From Hyphomicrobiales bacterium (GTDB lineage: Bacteria > Pseudomonadota > Alphaproteobacteria > Rhizobiales > Rhizobiaceae), in contig UCGV01000001.1 of NCBI GenBank assembly GCA_900471925.1, positions 124,001 to 188,000 on the forward strand: a DNA stretch of 64,000 nt, given 5' to 3'. A program made the position numbers and the translations under genes. The notes below the pieces were generated by a model. That model was not told where the DNA came from. It ran no database searches and was given only the letters and a program-made list of their open reading frames with translations. This document shows positions 43,465 through 51,620 of the stretch, piece by piece (the stretch's first letter is position 1; every line of letters begins with the position of its first letter).

Positions 43465-43506
43465 CAATTCCAGCAAAATCGCTAAGCGGTTTTGTGTCGG
43501 GAATTG
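43465..43506. repeat. Dispersed 42-nt palindromic repeat, copy 2
   Basis: CAATTCC (43465-43471) pairs with GGAATTG (43500-43506); inside, CAAAATCGCT and AGCGGTTTTG pair too. See copy 1 at 38486-38527. It lies inside a probable operon, between the DUF1579 and VOC genes, where it could affect mRNA stability or reduce expression of the VOC gene. Confidence 0.7.
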
Positions 43507-43553
43507 CGTGGAAACAAAGAGACAGAACTCAAGCGTGCACCTGGGAGGTCACG

Positions 43554-44330
43554 ATGTCCAATACGCATGGCAAGTTCATATGGTGCGAACTGATGACTTC
43601 AGATCTGGATGCGGCGGCGAAATTCTACGGCTCGGTCGTCGGCTGGACGTCCAGCAAGATGCCGGCGGTCGATCAACCGGAATATGTTATCTTCGAAGCA
43701 AACGGCGTCAGGGTCGCCGGCATGATGCCCTTTCCGGCAGAACTGAAAGGGCAGGGCATTCCGCCGAACTGGACCGGTTATGTCGCGGTCGATAATGTCG
43801 ATCAATCGGCGCGCGATTTTGCGGAAAACGGTGGCGTGGTTCGCCGTCAGCCGGCCGATATTCCAGGTATCGGCCGCTTCGCGGTCGTGGCCGATCCCGA
43901 TGGAGCGGTGCTCTGCATCATGACGCCGCTGCCGATGGAAAACCCGCCGCCGGAGCTGCCCTTCGACACGCCCGGCCATGTCGGCTGGCGCGAACTCTAC
44001 GCCAATGACGGTGCAAAAGCCTTCGATTTCTACGCCAAGCGCTTCGGCTGGACGAAGGATCAGGACTTCGACATGGGTCCGATGGGCATCTACCATATCT
44101 TCGCCCAGAACGGAAAACAGACCGGAGGCATGATGACCCGCCCGCCCGAGGTCAATATGTCTTTCTGGTCTTACTATTTCACCGTGCCGGCGCTTGACGC
44201 CGCCATCGACCGCATCAACGCCGGCGGTGGCAAGGTCGTCAACGGCCCGATGGAAGTCCCCGGCGGCTGGGTTTGCCAGGCGATGGACCCACAGGGGGCA
44301 TTTTTCTGCCTCTCGGCGGCTGTGCGCTAG
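43554..44330 (+). CDS. VOC (glyoxalase/bleomycin resistance) family protein
   Basis: 258 residues from the ATG at 43554 (GGGAGG upstream); the open frame from 43455 has no support. Two VOC domains: KFIWCELMTSDLDAAAKFYGSVVGW (about 6-30) and GHVGWRELYANDGAKAFDFYAKRFGW (about 140-165). VOC proteins bind metal and act in isomerase, dioxygenase or resistance reactions; the substrate is unknown. Its place after DUF899 and DUF1579 suggests a shared response to an electrophile or toxin. Confidence 0.9.
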   Translation: MSNTHGKFIWCELMTSDLDAAAKFYGSVVGWTSSKMPAVDQPEYVIFEANGVRVAGMMPFPAELKGQGIPPNWTGYVAVDNVDQSARDFAENGGVVRRQPADIPGIGRFAVVADPDGAVLCIMTPLPMENPPPELPFDTPGHVGWRELYANDGAKAFDFYAKRFGWTKDQDFDMGPMGIYHIFAQNGKQTGGMMTRPPEVNMSFWSYYFTVPALDAAIDRINAGGGKVVNGPMEVPGGWVCQAMDPQGAFFCLSAAVR

Positions 44331-44340
44331 CGGCAATGAT

Positions 44341-44375
44341 AGGGTCGTAACGGGATCGTTGCGACCCTTTCTCTC
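44341..44375. terminator. Terminator between VOC and ABC-F genes
   Basis: AGGGTCGTAACG (44341-44352), loop GGAT, CGTTGCGACCCT (44357-44368), then TTCTCTCT. 12-bp stem with one G-U pair, 10 bp after the VOC stop. Confidence 0.85.
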
Positions 44376-45892
44376 TATCCCACGCTCGCAAAGAAGCCTT
44401 CAGGGCTCTCCACCTCCACCAGTTTCTTCCGCTCGATCAGCCAGAAGCGATTGCCGACGGCGCGTACGAAGCTGCGGTCGTGGGAGACGAGCAGGCAGCT
44501 CGCCTCATGCGCCATCAGCTCGCTTTCCAGCGCCTCCTGTCCCTCGATGTCGAGGTGGTTGGTCGGCTCGTCGAGCAGGTAGAAATTCGGCTGCGTCAGC
44601 CTGAGCACCAGCATGCCAAGCCGCGCCTTCTGGCCGCCCGAAAGCAGCTTCACGGGCTTGCCCTGCATCTCGATCGTCATGCCGGCGCCGGCGAGCAGCG
44701 AACGCGCCCGCTGGTCGCCGACATCGAAGCGGCGGATGATCGTCTGCAGCGGCGTCTCGGCATCGCTGAGATCGGCAAGTAGCTGGTCGCCATAGCCGAG
44801 CACCAGCGAAGGGGTGGCCTTGATGCCAGCCTTTGCCGTTTCCGGTTCGGCGATCGCAGCTCTCAGCATGGAGACGAGCCGCGATTTGCCCGCACCATTG
44901 AGACCGAGCAGCACGATGCGGTCGCCCTGGCAGATGAACTGCTTGCCGGTGCGGAAGAGCAGCGTGCCGTCAGGTGTCTTGACGTCCGCATCCTCGAGCG
45001 TGACCAGAACCTTGGCATGCGTGCCGCGATTGGCGAGGCGGATCGCGCCCGCCGAGCGTTCCAGATGAGCGGGTTTGGCGGTCTCTTCCAGCTTTTCTGC
45101 GCGTTGCTTCAATTGCTTCGTCTTGACGACCAGCAGGTCGCTGCCGGAATTGATGCCGATATTGTTGAGCTTCGCCGCCTGTTTGCGCAGCTGCTCCACC
45201 GTCTTGATGTCCTTCTCGTAGCGCCGCGCATCGGAGGCGTCCGCTTCGTCCAGTGCCACCCTCGCTCGGCTGTAAGGCAGGGAAAAGACCGGCGATTGTT
45301 CCGGCCGCAGGAAGAGCGTCCGGTTGGTGGTCGCGTCGAGGAAGGCGCGGTCATGGCTGCAGATGATGACGGGCGTGTCGCGCGGCAGGGCATTCAGCCA
45401 GCTTTCCAGCTGCGCGATCTTTTCGAGATCGAGATGGTTGGTCGGCTCGTCGAGGAGCAGCACATCAGGCTCGTTCACCCAGGTGCGGGCAATCAGCGCC
45501 AGCCGCTGCCATCCGCCGCTGAGTTGCCGCAGCGACCGCTCGCGCAATTCTTCAGGCACTTCGAGCGATTCCAGCACAACATCCGCGCGCCAGCTCTCGC
45601 TTTCTGCCTGGTCAGGCGGCAGCGCATGCAGAACGGCATCGCGGAAGCTGGCATCGAGCAGAGCCGGTGGCACATTCTGTTCCACGTAGCCGAGGGTCAG
45701 CCCCCGCGCGCGGGTGATCTCGCCTTCAGTCGGCTCCAGCTTGCCTGTCATGATATTGAGCAGGGTGGATTTGCCGCGCCCGTTTGCCGCCACAAGGCCG
45801 ATCCGGTCGCCGGCATTGACGACGAGGTTGAGCTTCGAAAACAGGGGGGCGGAGAGCACGATGCCGAGATTGCGGATATTGATGAGGGTCAT
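44375..45892 (-). CDS. ABC-F family ATP-binding protein
   Basis: 505 residues with two ABC domains and no membrane segments. Domain 1: Walker A AANGRGKST (about 37), signature LSGGW, Walker B DVLLLDEPTNHLD. A charged linker of about 80 residues follows (typical of ABC-F, here RRYEKDIKTVEQLRKQAAKL...). Domain 2: Walker A GLNGAGKS (about 330), LSGGQKARLGML, FYLLDEPTNHLD. ABC-F proteins act on ribosomes in translation or antibiotic protection. No resistance context is visible; a housekeeping factor (Uup/Ybit-like) is likeliest. Confidence 0.93.
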   Translation of the reverse strand: MTLINIRNLGIVLSAPLFSKLNLVVNAGDRIGLVAANGRGKSTLLNIMTGKLEPTEGEITRARGLTLGYVEQNVPPALLDASFRDAVLHALPPDQAESESWRADVVLESLEVPEELRERSLRQLSGGWQRLALIARTWVNEPDVLLLDEPTNHLDLEKIAQLESWLNALPRDTPVIICSHDRAFLDATTNRTLFLRPEQSPVFSLPYSRARVALDEADASDARRYEKDIKTVEQLRKQAAKLNNIGINSGSDLLVVKTKQLKQRAEKLEETAKPAHLERSAGAIRLANRGTHAKVLVTLEDADVKTPDGTLLFRTGKQFICQGDRIVLLGLNGAGKSRLVSMLRAAIAEPETAKAGIKATPSLVLGYGDQLLADLSDAETPLQTIIRRFDVGDQRARSLLAGAGMTIEMQGKPVKLLSGGQKARLGMLVLRLTQPNFYLLDEPTNHLDIEGQEALESELMAHEASCLLVSHDRSFVRAVGNRFWLIERKKLVEVESPEGFFASVG

Positions 45893-46274
45893 GATCGGAT
45901 CCTGGTCTTGCCATGCGATCGCACCTATCCGGGGCCTTCAGCCATCGACGGAAAAGTGCGCGTTGTGCTTGGCGGATTATGAAATGCTACAGCTTGAACG
46001 ACGGGCGTTAAGACGCAGCAGTGCCACAAGGGGCGGACCAGGAAGAGATTTGCGAGAAACGGTCTCTGGTCAGCCCTGCAAACGCATCTGCAGGGCGTTG
46101 ACTGGGCCACGCTGGCGATTGTGCCGGAAATAGGTAATCACGCAGCCCTCCTTTCGAGTTCTCGGTTGCAAGAGCCAAATACCATTACCCGTTGCCGGAA
46201 ACAAGGCATGCGATGGCGGCAAACACTCTCAGATGGTATGAAAAGCCTTCGTCATTCGGGATCGAGGGCGCGGG
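45893..46274. other. Intergenic region upstream of the GNAT gene
   Basis: 382 bp. It holds a hairpin GCCCTGCA (46073-46080) / TGCAGGGC (46089-46096) with an 8-nt loop and no T tract, plus the promoters of two divergent genes. No gene, RNA family or further repeat recognised. Confidence 0.35.
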
Positions 46275-46778
46275 ATGATTTCCATTTCAAGGGCAGGCAG
46301 CAAAGAGGATTTCGTCATCGCCGCCGGCTTCTGCGAGGCGCTCGGCGCGCTGGATGTGGAGCTCGGTCGTGATCATGGCATCCCTGCCGAGATCGTCATG
46401 GCGCTTTTCCATGGCGAGGATCATGAAAGCCTTGCCCGCAAATATGGCTCTGACGAAGCCATGATGTTCCTCGCGCGATGGCAGGGGAAGCCTGCAGGCT
46501 GCATCGGGCTTGCTCCTTTCGGCACGGATGCCATGGAAATCCACAAGGTCTACGTGGACCCAAGTTTTCGCGGCCTGGGCATCGGCAATGTGCTGATGCA
46601 AAGAGTGTTCGATGAGGCGAAAAAGAGCGGGCGCTCCACCATGCTTGTCAACACTGCCGCCTATCTGAAGAACGCGGTATCGCTCTACGAAGCCTTCGGT
46701 TTCGCCCATTGCCCGCCGTTTCACGCTGTACCCGCGGAAATCAGCCACACCGAAGTCTTCATGTCGCGACCGCTTTGA
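46275..46778 (+). CDS. GNAT family N-acetyltransferase
   Basis: 167 residues. The acetyl-CoA motif is IHKVYVDPSFRGLGIGNVLMQ (V/I-x-x-x-x-R-G-x-G-x-G/A, about residues 95-112), followed by NAVSLYEAFGF. GNAT enzymes acetylate amino groups of small molecules or proteins; the substrate is unknown. GAGGG precedes the ATG. The next gene starts 52 bp downstream. Confidence 0.92.
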   Translation: MISISRAGSKEDFVIAAGFCEALGALDVELGRDHGIPAEIVMALFHGEDHESLARKYGSDEAMMFLARWQGKPAGCIGLAPFGTDAMEIHKVYVDPSFRGLGIGNVLMQRVFDEAKKSGRSTMLVNTAAYLKNAVSLYEAFGFAHCPPFHAVPAEISHTEVFMSRPL

Positions 46779-46830
46779 TCCCGACACAATTGCTTCCTAG
46801 CGATCTCAGGGGAGAAAAGGGAGGCAAGGC

Positions 46831-47331
46831 ATGCTCATCGCGCATCTGCCGGCAGGCTATATCATCGCAACGGCTGCCAGCCGCCGCGCTACCTCTCCCG
46901 CTATCATGGCTGCAGCGCTGATCGGCAGTGTCGCGCCGGATTTCGACATGATCTATTTCTACGCCTCCGGTGGCCGTGTCCATCATCATGCCTATGTCAC
47001 GCATTGGCCGCTCTTCTGGCTGGTCTCAGCGCTGTTGATACTGCCGCTTCTCAAATGGCTACGCCCGGCCTGGCTTGCTGCCGGTTTCGTATTCTTCGCG
47101 GCCGCCATGCTGCATATGGTCATGGATACGATTGCGGCACCGCTACTTTGGCTGGCGCCTTTCTCCGTCCGTGAGTTCGAGATGGTTCGTGTACCCGCGA
47201 CCCACGGCAACTGGATCTTGAGCTTCATGCTCCATTGGACTTTCCTGCTGGAAATCGCGATCTGCGTTTCGGCACTGGGGCTGTTCCTGATACGCAGTAG
47301 ACGTGCCGGGACCGATCAATCCACCGCCTGA
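46831..47331 (+). CDS. YdjM-like metal-dependent hydrolase membrane protein
   Basis: 166 residues with about four membrane segments. The pattern LIAHLPAGYII...ALIGSVAPDFDMIYFYASGGRVHHHAYVTHW (metal-binding His/Asp) resembles the YdjM/DUF457 (PF04307) group of membrane-bound putative hydrolases. Substrate unknown. GGGAGG precedes the ATG. It may be co-transcribed with the GNAT gene. Confidence 0.78.
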   Translation: MLIAHLPAGYIIATAASRRATSPAIMAAALIGSVAPDFDMIYFYASGGRVHHHAYVTHWPLFWLVSALLILPLLKWLRPAWLAAGFVFFAAAMLHMVMDTIAAPLLWLAPFSVREFEMVRVPATHGNWILSFMLHWTFLLEIAICVSALGLFLIRSRRAGTDQSTA

Positions 47332-47469
47332 GCACGGGCGGTAACGTCTTGTTGTTCTTGCCGGCGCGGCCTTTTGTTGCATGGCCGTCATATCCCTGAT
47401 GCTATAGCACCACCGCGACGGTCACATGCTGCCGCCGCTTCGCCGCTATCTGCCCACCGGCCCCATTTC

Positions 47470-48909
47470 ATGACTGCAACGGATACCCCCACCGTCTTCG
47501 CGACCGAGCGCGACCCCAAGCTGCGTTACATCATTCCGGGTGTCGTCGCCGTCGCCTTCCTGATGGAACAGCTCGACTCGACGATCATCGTCACCGCCAT
47601 CCCCGATATCGCCAGCACGCTCGACACGACGCCGCTGCGCATGAACCTGGCGATCACCACCTATATCCTGACGCTTGCCATGTTCATCCCGGTCAGCGGC
47701 TGGTTTGCCGATCGTTTCGGCGCGCGACGCATTTTCGCGCTGTCGCTTTTCGTTTTCACCATCGGCTCTGTTCTCTGCGGCATGGCGACCAGTTTGCCGA
47801 TGCTGATCGCCACGCGCGCGTTGCAGGGCTTCGGCGGGGCAATGATGACGCCGGTCGGCCGCCTGATCCTGATCCGCAGCTTCCCGCGCAGCCAGTTGAT
47901 CACGGCCATGACCTACATGACGCTGCCGGCGATCGTCGGTCCTGTCATCGGCCCGCTGCTCGGCGGGTTCCTGACGACCTATTTCACCTGGCGCTGGATT
48001 TTCTGGGTGAACCTGCCCTTCGGCATTATCGGCATGCTGATCGCGCTGCGCTTCATCGAGGATACTAAGCGCGACGAGGCGATGAAGTTCGATTTTCCGG
48101 GCTTCCTCATGGTAGGTCTCGGTTGCGTGCTGCTGCAATACGGCATCGAGAATATCGGTCGCCCGACCATCCCTGCGATTGCCATTGCGCTGACGCTGGT
48201 CGCGGCCTGCCTCCTGCTCTTCGGTTTCGTCCGCTATGCCCGCTCTGTGGAATCGCCCGCGGTCGACCTGACGCTTTTCGCGCATCGCACCTTCCGTATC
48301 GGCACGCTCGCAGGCGGTATCTGCCGTGTCGGGTTGAACGGTGTGCCTTTCCTGCTGCCGCTGATGCTGCAGATCGGTTTCGGCATGAGCCCGTTGACCT
48401 CGGGCTACCTTACCTTCGTCAGCTCGATCAGCGCGCTCGCGATCCGCCCCATACTGTCGAAAGTGCTGCGGCTCTATGGCTTCCGGCATGTTCTGGTGTG
48501 GAGTGCGGTGGCCGGTTCGATCGCCGTTGCCGGCTTTGCGCTGCTGGAGCCCGATACGCCGCACTGGATCATCATGGCCTATGTCTTCCTCTTTGGGCTG
48601 ACGCGCTCCTGCCAGTTCATGACGTCCAACACGCTTTCCTATTCGGATACGCCGGAGGCCCAGCTCAGCCGCGCTACCAGCCTCGGTGGTGTGCTGCAGC
48701 AGCTCTCAGTTTCCTTCGGCGTCTCGATCGGGGCCATGCTGCTCGGCCTCGTCACGCTCGACGGTTCGGCGCTGACGCCGGAAAAATTCCACCTGGTCTT
48801 TCTGATGTCGGCCATCCTGCCGCTGCTCGGCCTGCCGGGATTCATCAAGCTGAAGCCGGAAGACGGTGCGCAGGTCAGCGGCTATCGTCGCAAAGGCGAA
48901 GAGGGCTGA
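47470..48909 (+). CDS. DHA2 family MFS drug exporter (EmrB-like)
   Basis: 479 residues from the ATG at 47470; the frame is open to 47374 but MTATDTPTVFA fits better. No clear ribosome-binding site is seen. About 14 transmembrane helices; VAVAFLMEQLDSTIIVTAIPDIAS (helix 1 motif D1) and GWFADRFGARRIFA (motif A), GPVIGPLLGGFLTTYFTWRWIFWVNLPFG (motif C and following) are characteristic of EmrB/QacA. A multidrug proton antiporter is likely; no EmrA-like partner adjoins. Confidence 0.93.
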   Translation: MTATDTPTVFATERDPKLRYIIPGVVAVAFLMEQLDSTIIVTAIPDIASTLDTTPLRMNLAITTYILTLAMFIPVSGWFADRFGARRIFALSLFVFTIGSVLCGMATSLPMLIATRALQGFGGAMMTPVGRLILIRSFPRSQLITAMTYMTLPAIVGPVIGPLLGGFLTTYFTWRWIFWVNLPFGIIGMLIALRFIEDTKRDEAMKFDFPGFLMVGLGCVLLQYGIENIGRPTIPAIAIALTLVAACLLLFGFVRYARSVESPAVDLTLFAHRTFRIGTLAGGICRVGLNGVPFLLPLMLQIGFGMSPLTSGYLTFVSSISALAIRPILSKVLRLYGFRHVLVWSAVAGSIAVAGFALLEPDTPHWIIMAYVFLFGLTRSCQFMTSNTLSYSDTPEAQLSRATSLGGVLQQLSVSFGVSIGAMLLGLVTLDGSALTPEKFHLVFLMSAILPLLGLPGFIKLKPEDGAQVSGYRRKGEEG

Positions 48910-49018
48910 TCGCCCCGGGACTTATTCGATTCACCCGCCTGTCACTGCGGTTGCGCGGCATCTGGCGATCGTTATAAGCGCCTTCAACAGATCAAGAATT
49001 TTCTGATTGAGGGATATT

Positions 49019-49321
49019 ATGGCGGCTGACGACGACGAATACGTATACGACGAGGCAACCGGCGAATGGCGCCCGGCTTCCGAACTGGCGGCGGCCGCGC
49101 AGGCTGCCTCCGAGGTTCGCGACGCGGCCGGAAATGTATTGAAGGACGGCGATTCCGTCACCCTCATCAAGGATCTTAAGGTCAAGGGCGCCAACCAGAC
49201 CCTGAAGCAGGGCACGGTCATCCGCTCGATCCGCCTGACGGACAATCCCGAAGAGATCGATTGCCGTCACGATGCGATCAAGGGTCTGGTTCTGCGCACG
49301 GAATTTGTGCGCAAGCGGTAA
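49019..49321 (+). CDS. PhnA/YjdM-type domain protein lacking the zinc ribbon
   Basis: 100 residues from the ATG at 49019 (GAGGGAT upstream); an in-frame TTG at 49007 is less likely. The C-terminal part VRDAAGNVLKDGDSVTLIKDLKVKG...VLRTEFVRK is the PhnA domain of COG2824 (alkylphosphonate utilisation operon protein PhnA/YjdM). The N-terminal zinc ribbon of E. coli PhnA is replaced by an acidic stretch with YVYDEATGEWRP. No phn genes are near. Cytoplasmic, function unknown. Confidence 0.8.
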   Translation: MAADDDEYVYDEATGEWRPASELAAAAQAASEVRDAAGNVLKDGDSVTLIKDLKVKGANQTLKQGTVIRSIRLTDNPEEIDCRHDAIKGLVLRTEFVRKR

Positions 49322-49336
49322 GCTTTCTTACCGCTT
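49313..49336. terminator. Hairpin formed by two convergent stop regions
   Basis: AAGCGGTAA (49313-49321), loop GCTTTC, TTACCGCTT (49328-49336). The arms contain the last two codons and the stop of the PhnA-like gene and of the HerA-like gene; both genes end Lys-Arg-stop. It could work as a shared terminator, though a T tract is missing. Confidence 0.45.
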
Positions 49337-50884
49337 AAGGCTCCCAAGGATACCGCGCACTAGCGCCCGGCCGACCTGTGTGGCAACCGTACGTGCCACA
49401 CTCTTCATCGCCGCTTCCACCACCGTTTCGCGCTGATAGCCTGCGCGGCCACGAGGCTTTGCCTTATCGTCATCGTCGCTGCCGCCGAAGCCCGGAAGCG
49501 TCCAGCCTGATGTCGTGCTGCCCTCCTGCGGAGCCGGTGCTTCTTCCTGCGCCCGCTTGGCGGCGTCGGAATCGGCGGCCTTCTGGGCTCGGGCCGCCAG
49601 CATCTCGAAAGCGGATTCGCGATCCACATCCTCGTCATAGACGCCAAGCACGGGGCTGTGGTCCATGACCAGCTGGCGTTCGGCATCCGTCAGCGGTCCG
49701 ACGCGGGCGGACGGCGGGCGGACCAATGTGCGCTCGACGATCGAGGGCGCGCCCTTGGCTTCCAGCGTGGAGACCAGCGCTTCGCCGGTGCCGAGCGTGG
49801 TGATGACGGTGGCGCAATCGAAGGCCGGGTTGGGGCGGAACGTATCGGCCGCCGTCTTTACCGCCTTCTGCTCGCGTGGCGAATAGGCGCGCAAGGCGTG
49901 CTGCAGGCGGTTGCCGAGCTGAGCGAGCACCGTTTCCGGCACGTCGAGCGGGTTCTGCGTGACGAAATAGACGCCGACGCCCTTGGAGCGGATCAGGCGC
50001 ACGACCTGTTCGACGCGCTCTGTCAGCACCTTCGGCGCATCATTGAAGAGCAGATGCGCCTCGTCGAAGAAGAATACGAGCTTCGGCTTGTCGGGGTCAC
50101 CCACTTCCGGCAATTCCTCGAACAGTTCCGAGAGCAGCCACAGCAGGAAAGTGGCGTAGAGCCGTGGATTCATCATCAGCTTGTCGGCGGCGAGCACGGA
50201 GATCTGCCCATAGCCATTGTTCGACGTGCGCATGATGTCAGTGATCTTTAGCGCCGGCTCACCGAAGAAGTGCTCGGCACCCTGCTGTTCCAGCACCAGC
50301 AACGCGCGCTGGATGGAGCCGACGGACGCCTTGGAGATGAGGCCGAACTGGCTGGAAAGCTCGGTCGCATTCTCGCCCATATAGTTGAGCAGGGCCGTAA
50401 AATCCTTGAGGTCGAGCAGCGGCAGGCCAGCCTTGTCGGCGATCTTGAAGGCGATATTGATGACGCCTTCCTGCGGCTCGGAAGCATCCATCAGCCGGGC
50501 AAGCAGCAGCGGACCCATCTCGGCGATAGTCGTGCGCACCCGGTGGCCCTTCTCGCCGAAAAGATCCCAGAAGATGACCGGGAACTGCTCGAATTCGTAA
50601 TCGTCGAAGCCGATCTGTTCGGCGCGCTTGGTGAGGAAATCCTTGGCCTCGCCTTTGGCGGCGATCCCCGAGAGGTCGCCCTTGATGTCGGCGGCGAAGA
50701 CGGGCACGCCGGCGCGCGCAAAGCCCTCGGCCAGCACCTGCAGCGTCACCGTCTTGCCGGTGCCGGTGGCGCCGGTCACCAGTCCGTGGCGGTTGCCGAA
50801 TTTCAGGTCGAGATATTCGCCCTTGTTGATGCTGTCATCAGGATTGCGGCTTGCGCCGATGAAAATCTTGCCGTCCTCGAGCAT
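49328..50884 (-). CDS. HerA-like ATPase, DUF853 family
   Basis: 518 residues. Walker A ATGTGKT near 40 (GLVTGATGTGKTVTLQ), Walker B KLVFFFDEAHLLF near 270, and an arginine-finger region near 315. It matches the YjgR/DUF853 family of HerA/FtsK-related ATPases. The biological role is not known; HerA proteins translocate DNA in repair. A C-terminal acidic and glycine-rich stretch (about 435-480) precedes a basic helix. GAGGGAGA precedes the ATG. Confidence 0.93.
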   Translation of the reverse strand: MLEDGKIFIGASRNPDDSINKGEYLDLKFGNRHGLVTGATGTGKTVTLQVLAEGFARAGVPVFAADIKGDLSGIAAKGEAKDFLTKRAEQIGFDDYEFEQFPVIFWDLFGEKGHRVRTTIAEMGPLLLARLMDASEPQEGVINIAFKIADKAGLPLLDLKDFTALLNYMGENATELSSQFGLISKASVGSIQRALLVLEQQGAEHFFGEPALKITDIMRTSNNGYGQISVLAADKLMMNPRLYATFLLWLLSELFEELPEVGDPDKPKLVFFFDEAHLLFNDAPKVLTERVEQVVRLIRSKGVGVYFVTQNPLDVPETVLAQLGNRLQHALRAYSPREQKAVKTAADTFRPNPAFDCATVITTLGTGEALVSTLEAKGAPSIVERTLVRPPSARVGPLTDAERQLVMDHSPVLGVYDEDVDRESAFEMLAARAQKAADSDAAKRAQEEAPAPQEGSTTSGWTLPGFGGSDDDDKAKPRGRAGYQRETVVEAAMKSVARTVATQVGRALVRGILGSLKR

Positions 50885-51082
50885 GTAAGACTATCTCCCT
50901 CGGGCGATGCCGCCGCTTCATTCCAGAATATGCGATAATCCTCTTTCCGCACATTCATGCAAATATCGTTTCTCTGTTATAAGCAGGCGACAGGAGACGG
51001 ACAACTGCCTGTGTTAAAACAGAAAGCAGGAGCGGAGACTGATAGGGAGGGCCGCTTGAGTTGCCCGGTCAATTCGATTACG

Positions 51083-51098
51083 TTGACGTTAACGTCAA
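51083..51098. promoter_or_regulatory. 16-bp perfect palindrome upstream of the DUF2267-like gene
   Basis: TTGACGTTAACGTCAA, ending 16 bp before the ATG at 51115, between the likely promoter and the ribosome-binding site. The symmetry and TTGACG/CGTCAA half-sites resemble operators of MerR-family LiuR-type regulators; the binding protein is not encoded nearby. A repressor site is the simplest reading. Confidence 0.6.
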
Positions 51099-51114
51099 AA
51101 ATAGGAGGCTGACG

Positions 51115-51510
51115 ATGAATGAGGTTGTGACTGAAATCGCAAATCGTGTGGGCATTGCGCCTGATCTCGCCGAAAAGGCGCTCGGCATGATGCTCGGCTT
51201 CCTGCAGCGCGAAGCGGCCGATGGCCCGGTTGCCGAAATGATCGAGAAGATCCCCGGCGCCACCGAACTCGTCGCCCAGTTTAATGGTGAAGGCTCGAGC
51301 AGCGGCGGTGGCCTGCTTGGCGGCCTGATGAGCGCGCTCGGCGGCGGCGGCATCATGGGCCTCGGCCAGCAGCTGATGAGCGAAGGTCTTGGCATGAGCG
51401 AAATCACCTCGCTCGCCAAGGAAACCATCGCCATTGCCAAGCAATATGCCGGCGAAGAGGTGGTCGATCAGGTCGTCGCATCCGTGCCTGGCCTAAGCCA
51501 GTTCGTTTGA
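51115..51510 (+). CDS. DUF2267-like small protein with glycine-rich middle
   Basis: 131 residues from the ATG at 51115 (GGAGG upstream). An N-terminal helical part (NEVVTEIANRVGIAPDLAEKALGMMLGFLQRE), a glycine-rich linker (SSSGGGLLGGLMSALGGGG) and a C-terminal helix (SLAKETIAIAKQYAGEEVVDQVVASVPGLSQFV). This layout resembles DUF2267/DUF2780-type proteins of unknown function. Cytoplasmic. A strong terminator follows. Confidence 0.7.
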   Translation: MNEVVTEIANRVGIAPDLAEKALGMMLGFLQREAADGPVAEMIEKIPGATELVAQFNGEGSSSGGGLLGGLMSALGGGGIMGLGQQLMSEGLGMSEITSLAKETIAIAKQYAGEEVVDQVVASVPGLSQFV

Positions 51511-51531
51511 AGCGATTACCGGTCTTTCCAG

Positions 51532-51560
51532 AGCCCCGTATAGCTTGCGGGGCTTTTTTT
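51532..51560 (+). terminator. Terminator after the DUF2267-like gene
   Basis: AGCCCCG (51532-51538), loop, CGGGGCT (51548-51554), then TTTTTT. Classical Rho-independent form. Confidence 0.9.
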
Positions 51561-51620
51561 GTTCCGCCAGCTACCAAAGTCGGTTATTCGGCCTTCTGAA
51601 TTGTATCTTGGGAAGGGCGA

